A stretch of DNA of 8,109 nt from Deltaproteobacteria bacterium (lineage in GTDB: Bacteria > Desulfobacterota > Desulfobaccia > Desulfobaccales > 0-14-0-80-60-11), in assembly GCA_023381945.1 (NCBI GenBank), contig JAMCQY010000164.1, forward strand, positions 1 to 8,109, written 5' to 3'. A program made the position numbers and the translations under genes. The notes under the pieces were generated by a model. That model was given only the letters and a program-made list of their open reading frames with translations. It had not been told where the DNA came from and made no database searches. Positions 5,758-8,109 of the stretch are shown here, piece by piece. Each line of letters opens with the position of its first letter. The stretch's first letter is position 1.

Positions 5758-6519
5758 ATGCTGGTCATGACCTTTAATCTACGCTTTGCCACGCCCCGCG
5801 ACGGACTTAACGAATGGGAGCATCGCAAGGATTTGGCGGCGGAGATCATTCGGCGGCATTCCCCCGATCTCCTGGCTACTCAGGAAGGAACTATGAACAT
5901 GCTCCGTTTTCTGGAGACGGAGCTCCCGGAGTACCTGCCCCTGACCGGCCAGCGCCCGGTGGACGAGACCTGCCAGTATCCCACTATCTTTTACCAGGCC
6001 AGCCGTTTCACAGTGCGAGAGAGCGGGGATTTCTGGCTGTCTCAAACGCCTGAGGTACACCGCAGTTGCAGTTGGGGCAGCGCCTTTCCGCGGATGGTCA
6101 CCTACGGGCTTCTTCAGGAACGGGGGCGGACTGAGTCTTTCTATTTTATTAATACCCACCTGGATAACGTTTCGGCGGAGGCGCGTCTTAAGGGGGCCAG
6201 GATGATCCGCGACTATTTTACTCCGTTGGGCCGGCCACTGATCCTGGCCGGAGACTTCAACGAATCTCCGGATCAGCCCGTCTATCAGGAATTAATTCAG
6301 GATGGCGGCCCTTTCCTCGACACCTGGCGATTCTTACACGCTCCGGAGGAGGAAGCCACCACCCAGCACTATTTTAATGGCGAGCTGTGGGGGGCCAGGA
6401 TTGACTGGATCCTGGTGACGCCTCCCTTTCGAGTGCGCCGGGTAGCCATTGTCAGCGATAATCAGGATAGCCGGTATCCTTCTGATCATTTCCCTTACGA
6501 AGCAGAGGTGGATTACTAG
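5758..6519 (+). CDS. Endonuclease/exonuclease/phosphatase (EEP, DNase I-fold) family protein
   Basis: A 253-residue protein with the complete EEP catalytic set: MTFNLRF (4-10, Asn7), LLATQEG (38-44, Glu43), FINTHLD (130-136, His134), LAGDFNE (163-169, Asp166/Asn168), ARIDWIL (213-219, Asp216) and PSDHFP (241-246, Asp243/His244). It also carries FWLSQTPE (92-99), a hallmark of an uncharacterised bacterial EEP subgroup. The fold hydrolyses phosphodiester or phosphomonoester bonds in nucleic acids, lipids or inositol phosphates, so the substrate is open. No signal peptide is seen, so it is probably cytoplasmic. ATG 5758 is chosen because family members start just before the MTFN strand. No well-placed Shine-Dalgarno precedes it, and an in-frame TTG at 5743 overlaps the upstream gene, so translational coupling is likely. 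Its TAG is directly followed by the ATG of the L,D-transpeptidase gene. Confidence 0.9.
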   Translation: MLVMTFNLRFATPRDGLNEWEHRKDLAAEIIRRHSPDLLATQEGTMNMLRFLETELPEYLPLTGQRPVDETCQYPTIFYQASRFTVRESGDFWLSQTPEVHRSCSWGSAFPRMVTYGLLQERGRTESFYFINTHLDNVSAEARLKGARMIRDYFTPLGRPLILAGDFNESPDQPVYQELIQDGGPFLDTWRFLHAPEEEATTQHYFNGELWGARIDWILVTPPFRVRRVAIVSDNQDSRYPSDHFPYEAEVDY

Positions 6520-7500
6520 ATGAAGCGCTTGTTGCCGTTATCAATGATCATGGTGTTTCTGACGATGCCTGCTGCGGAAGCGGCCGCCGCCACGCCGCCG
6601 CTCTACCATCAGGTGGTGGGCGGAGAAGAGGTCTGCGAGATCACGAGTAATATCTCCCTGCCCATCCTGGCCGCGGAAAAAGGGGTGAAATTTACGGTGG
6701 TTGCCAGGGAAAACCACTTGAAAAACTATTATAGATTGAAAAAAGGCACGGTTTTGAAAATCAATACCTGCCATATCGTCCCGGCGGAGGTGCCTAACGG
6801 TTTTGTGATCAATCTGCCGGAGCTGCTGCTGTATCATTTCGTGGATGGGGCCTATCAGCGGCGCTATACCATCGCCATAGGCAAACCCAGTTGGCCGACA
6901 CCCACCGGGACCTATAAAATAATAGACAAGCGCCTGAATCCCACCTGGAACGTGCCGCCGTCCATCCAGGAGGAGATGGAGGAACAAGGACTGGAGGTGA
7001 AGGAAAAAGTGCCACCGGGTCCCCAAAATCCTCTGGGCAAGTATTTTATGCTGACCTCGGCCGAGGGGGTGGGCATTCATGCCACCAACCGGCCAGGGAG
7101 CATAGGTACCTTCGTCTCCCATGGCTGCATGCGCATGCTGCCCAGCGAGATCTCCCAGCTTTTTCCCCAGGTCCGGGTGGGCACAACCGTAAGGATCATC
7201 TACCGGCCCATAAAAATGGCGGTAACGAACGAGGGACGCGTCTATCTGGAAGTCCACCCCAACATCTACCAATGGGAATTTAATCCGAAGGAATACGTCG
7301 AGGATATGGCGGAGTATTATCAGATCACCGACCGCATTGACTGGACTAAAGTGCCGACCATCCTGAAGGCCAAGGAAGGCATTGCCCGGGACATCACCAA
7401 GGGCCAGCCCATACCCCTGCCTGCCACCCCGCCAGATGCCGGCGGCCCCAAGGAGGTCCGGCTTTCCCCTTTACAGGTCCCCAAGGCTGCGGTAGAATAG
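6520..7500 (+). CDS. ErfK/YbiS-type L,D-transpeptidase (YkuD domain)
   Basis: A 326-residue periplasmic enzyme. Residues 1-24 form a signal peptide (MKRLLP start, hydrophobic core, Ala-rich cleavage region AEAAAA). Residues 44-88 look like a degenerate LysM-type wall-binding region ending in GTVLKINTCHIVP. The YkuD domain (about 94-230) contains GKPSWPTPTGTYKI (121-134), NPTWNVPPSI (140-149), VPPGPQNPLGKY (164-175) and the active site GIHATN (185-190) plus SHGCMRM (200-206), with nucleophile Cys203 and His187/His201. The order of these segments follows E. coli ErfK/YbiS/YcfS, which join the C-terminal Lys of Lpp to diaminopimelate in peptidoglycan. L,D cross-linking of peptides is the alternative role. 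A short extension follows, with VYLEVHP (241-247) and a Pro-rich tail. ATG 6520 abuts the preceding stop, with AGAGGTGG eight bases upstream. It is the third gene of the cluster. Confidence 0.92.
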   Translation: MKRLLPLSMIMVFLTMPAAEAAAATPPLYHQVVGGEEVCEITSNISLPILAAEKGVKFTVVARENHLKNYYRLKKGTVLKINTCHIVPAEVPNGFVINLPELLLYHFVDGAYQRRYTIAIGKPSWPTPTGTYKIIDKRLNPTWNVPPSIQEEMEEQGLEVKEKVPPGPQNPLGKYFMLTSAEGVGIHATNRPGSIGTFVSHGCMRMLPSEISQLFPQVRVGTTVRIIYRPIKMAVTNEGRVYLEVHPNIYQWEFNPKEYVEDMAEYYQITDRIDWTKVPTILKAKEGIARDITKGQPIPLPATPPDAGGPKEVRLSPLQVPKAAVE

Positions 7501-7547
7501 GCTTAATCCAACGTCGGGGGTAATCCCGCCCCTGCTTTGCCGATCAC

Positions 7548-7553
7548 AGGAGA
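7548..7553 (+). promoter_or_regulatory. Ribosome binding site supporting a TTG start
   Basis: AGGAGA lies six bases before TTG 7560, ideal spacing. It supports the TTG-initiated reading frame over the overlapping frame that starts upstream at 7537. Confidence 0.7.
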
Positions 7554-7559
7554 CCTCCC

Positions 7560-7817
7560 TTGCCTTATTGGGATGATCCGGACCTGCGGCAAGCTATTCG
7601 GGAGGAGAATCGCAGGCTCCGGTATTTGCGGTTTCTGGTGGACCTGGCCCTGGCCGAAATCCGCGCCGGGAGCTTTACCCTGGCGCAGGCCCAGCAGGTG
7701 GTGGAAAATATCCGCAGTCAGGCCTTGCAGCTCTTCCCTGGTAAAGAGACCGCCTTTGAGTGGATTTACCGGCCCCGGTTTCACCGGGCCATCACGGAAA
7801 CCTTTAGACTCCATTAA
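7560..7817 (+). CDS. Small hypothetical protein, TTG start
   Basis: An 85-residue protein I cannot assign to a named family. It begins PYWDDPDLRQAIREENRRLRY, a charged N-terminal helix, followed by a helical segment LRFLVDLALAEIRAG, then FTLAQAQQVVENIRSQALQLFPG and FEWIYRPRFHRAI near the C-terminus. The pattern suggests a compact all-helical cytoplasmic protein without signal peptide or membrane segment. Support for it being real: a strong Shine-Dalgarno at 7548-7553, tight placement between two plus-strand genes (59 bp after the transpeptidase, 15 bp before the next start), and amphipathic, non-repetitive composition. The Leu-rich helix and the Ser/Thr-Leu-Ala-Gln-Ala start of the third helix look like a conserved fold. 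Function unknown. It is probably co-transcribed with its neighbours, as no terminator is visible before it. Confidence 0.7.
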   Translation: MPYWDDPDLRQAIREENRRLRYLRFLVDLALAEIRAGSFTLAQAQQVVENIRSQALQLFPGKETAFEWIYRPRFHRAITETFRLH

Positions 7818-7832
7818 TTAAAGGATCTCCTA

Positions 7833-8109
7833 ATGACCAAAACCCGTTATGTGACCTTGGTGTTCATCGCTTTCCTGATGCTTGGCCTGGTGGGCGCGGC
7901 CCTGGCCCAGACCCAGGCATCCACTCCACAGACCCAGCCCCATAAATCCTCCTGCGGTCCAGATCATAAGATCCTTTATAAACGGGCCGTTTCCCTGCTG
8001 GACAACGCCGAAAAGAAGCTGAATTCCCGCTTCACCGCGGAAGCCAAGTCCATGGCCAAAGAGGCCAAATCATTGTTCGCTATTTTGCAGAAGGAATGCG
8101 GCCAGGATC
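7833..8109 (+). CDS. Exported small protein, C-terminus outside window
   Basis: ATG 7833 is preceded by AAGGAT (7821-7826) at good spacing, and the frame stays open for 92 codons to the window end. Residues 1-25 form a Sec signal peptide: MTKTRY, a hydrophobic core LVFIAFLMLGLVG, and the cleavage motif ALA before QTQ. The mature part starts with a Gln/Thr/Pro-rich linker, then CGPDH (41-45) and a Lys/Ala-rich helical stretch (LLDNAEKKLN, AKSMAKEAKSLF) up to Cys89. Two cysteines bracket the helix, so a periplasmic disulphide is possible. No family is recognised. It follows the small TTG gene by 15 bp and is likely part of the same transcript. Confidence 0.75.
   Translation, partial: MTKTRYVTLVFIAFLMLGLVGAALAQTQASTPQTQPHKSSCGPDHKILYKRAVSLLDNAEKKLNSRFTAEAKSMAKEAKSLFAILQKECGQD

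Noticed and set aside
4587..6519. Idea that the dGTPase-like and EEP genes form an anti-phage module
   Set aside because: Dgt-type enzymes can limit phage by depleting dNTPs, but no sensor, integrase or mobile-element context is present and the next gene is a cell-wall enzyme. A housekeeping reading fits better.
6541..7272. 243-residue minus-strand open frame opposite the L,D-transpeptidase
   Set aside because: It is antisense to a complete YkuD domain with signal peptide, and is His/Gly-rich with no motif of its own.
7501..7559. Possible terminator between the transpeptidase gene and the small TTG gene
   Set aside because: Only a weak GGGG/CCCC pairing is present, without a T-tract, so I treat the genes as probably co-transcribed.

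Overview
This window reads as bacterial chromosome from a GC-rich, double-membraned (Gram-negative type) organism. The evidence is a pair of Lpp-like alanine-rich lipoproteins and an ErfK/YbiS-type L,D-transpeptidase, both of which are envelope proteins of diderms. The protein flavour and the GC-rich dispersed palindromes suggest a Desulfobacterota-like (deltaproteobacterial) lineage, but this is an impression, not something the window proves. No rRNA, tRNA, CRISPR array, phage gene or transposase is visible.

Left part, minus strand. Two tandem paralogous alanine-zipper lipoproteins (the left one runs off the window edge) are preceded by an AT-rich spacer holding a candidate sigma70 promoter and a bidirectional hairpin/T-tract terminator. 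Then comes polA (874-3558), a full-length DNA polymerase I with intact 5' nuclease and polymerase motifs but a 3'-5' exonuclease domain that has lost its metal-binding carboxylates.

Middle, 3577-3931. A gene-free repeat island of about 355 bp: four tandem heptamers directly upstream of polA, a 62-bp cloverleaf-like inverted-repeat element, two GC-rich hairpins, and two imperfectly inverted 12-mers around those hairpins. To its right, still on the minus strand, lie the C-terminal half of an SRPBCC-family gene (apparently a 5'-truncated remnant) and an intact small antibiotic-biosynthesis-monooxygenase (ABM) domain gene. The two abut in the same reading frame, separated by a single stop codon.

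Right part, plus strand. A good sigma70 promoter (TTGAGA-17-TATGAT) starts a compact cluster: a dGTPase-like HD triphosphohydrolase, an endonuclease/exonuclease/phosphatase (EEP) family enzyme, and the L,D-transpeptidase. These are spaced 7 and 0 bp apart. They are followed by a TTG-started conserved-looking small protein and an exported small protein cut by the window end. No convincing terminator separates these five genes.

Functional threads. DNA and nucleotide metabolism is represented by polA and, divergently across the spacer, the dGTPase-like gene. Envelope anchoring is represented by the Lpp-like lipoproteins, one ending in Met-Arg-Lys, and a transpeptidase collinear with the E. coli enzymes that attach Lpp to peptidoglycan. 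I see no clear novel multi-gene system. The most interesting items are the repeat island, the ABM/SRPBCC junction, the proofreading-dead Pol I and the possible Lpp/L,D-transpeptidase pairing.
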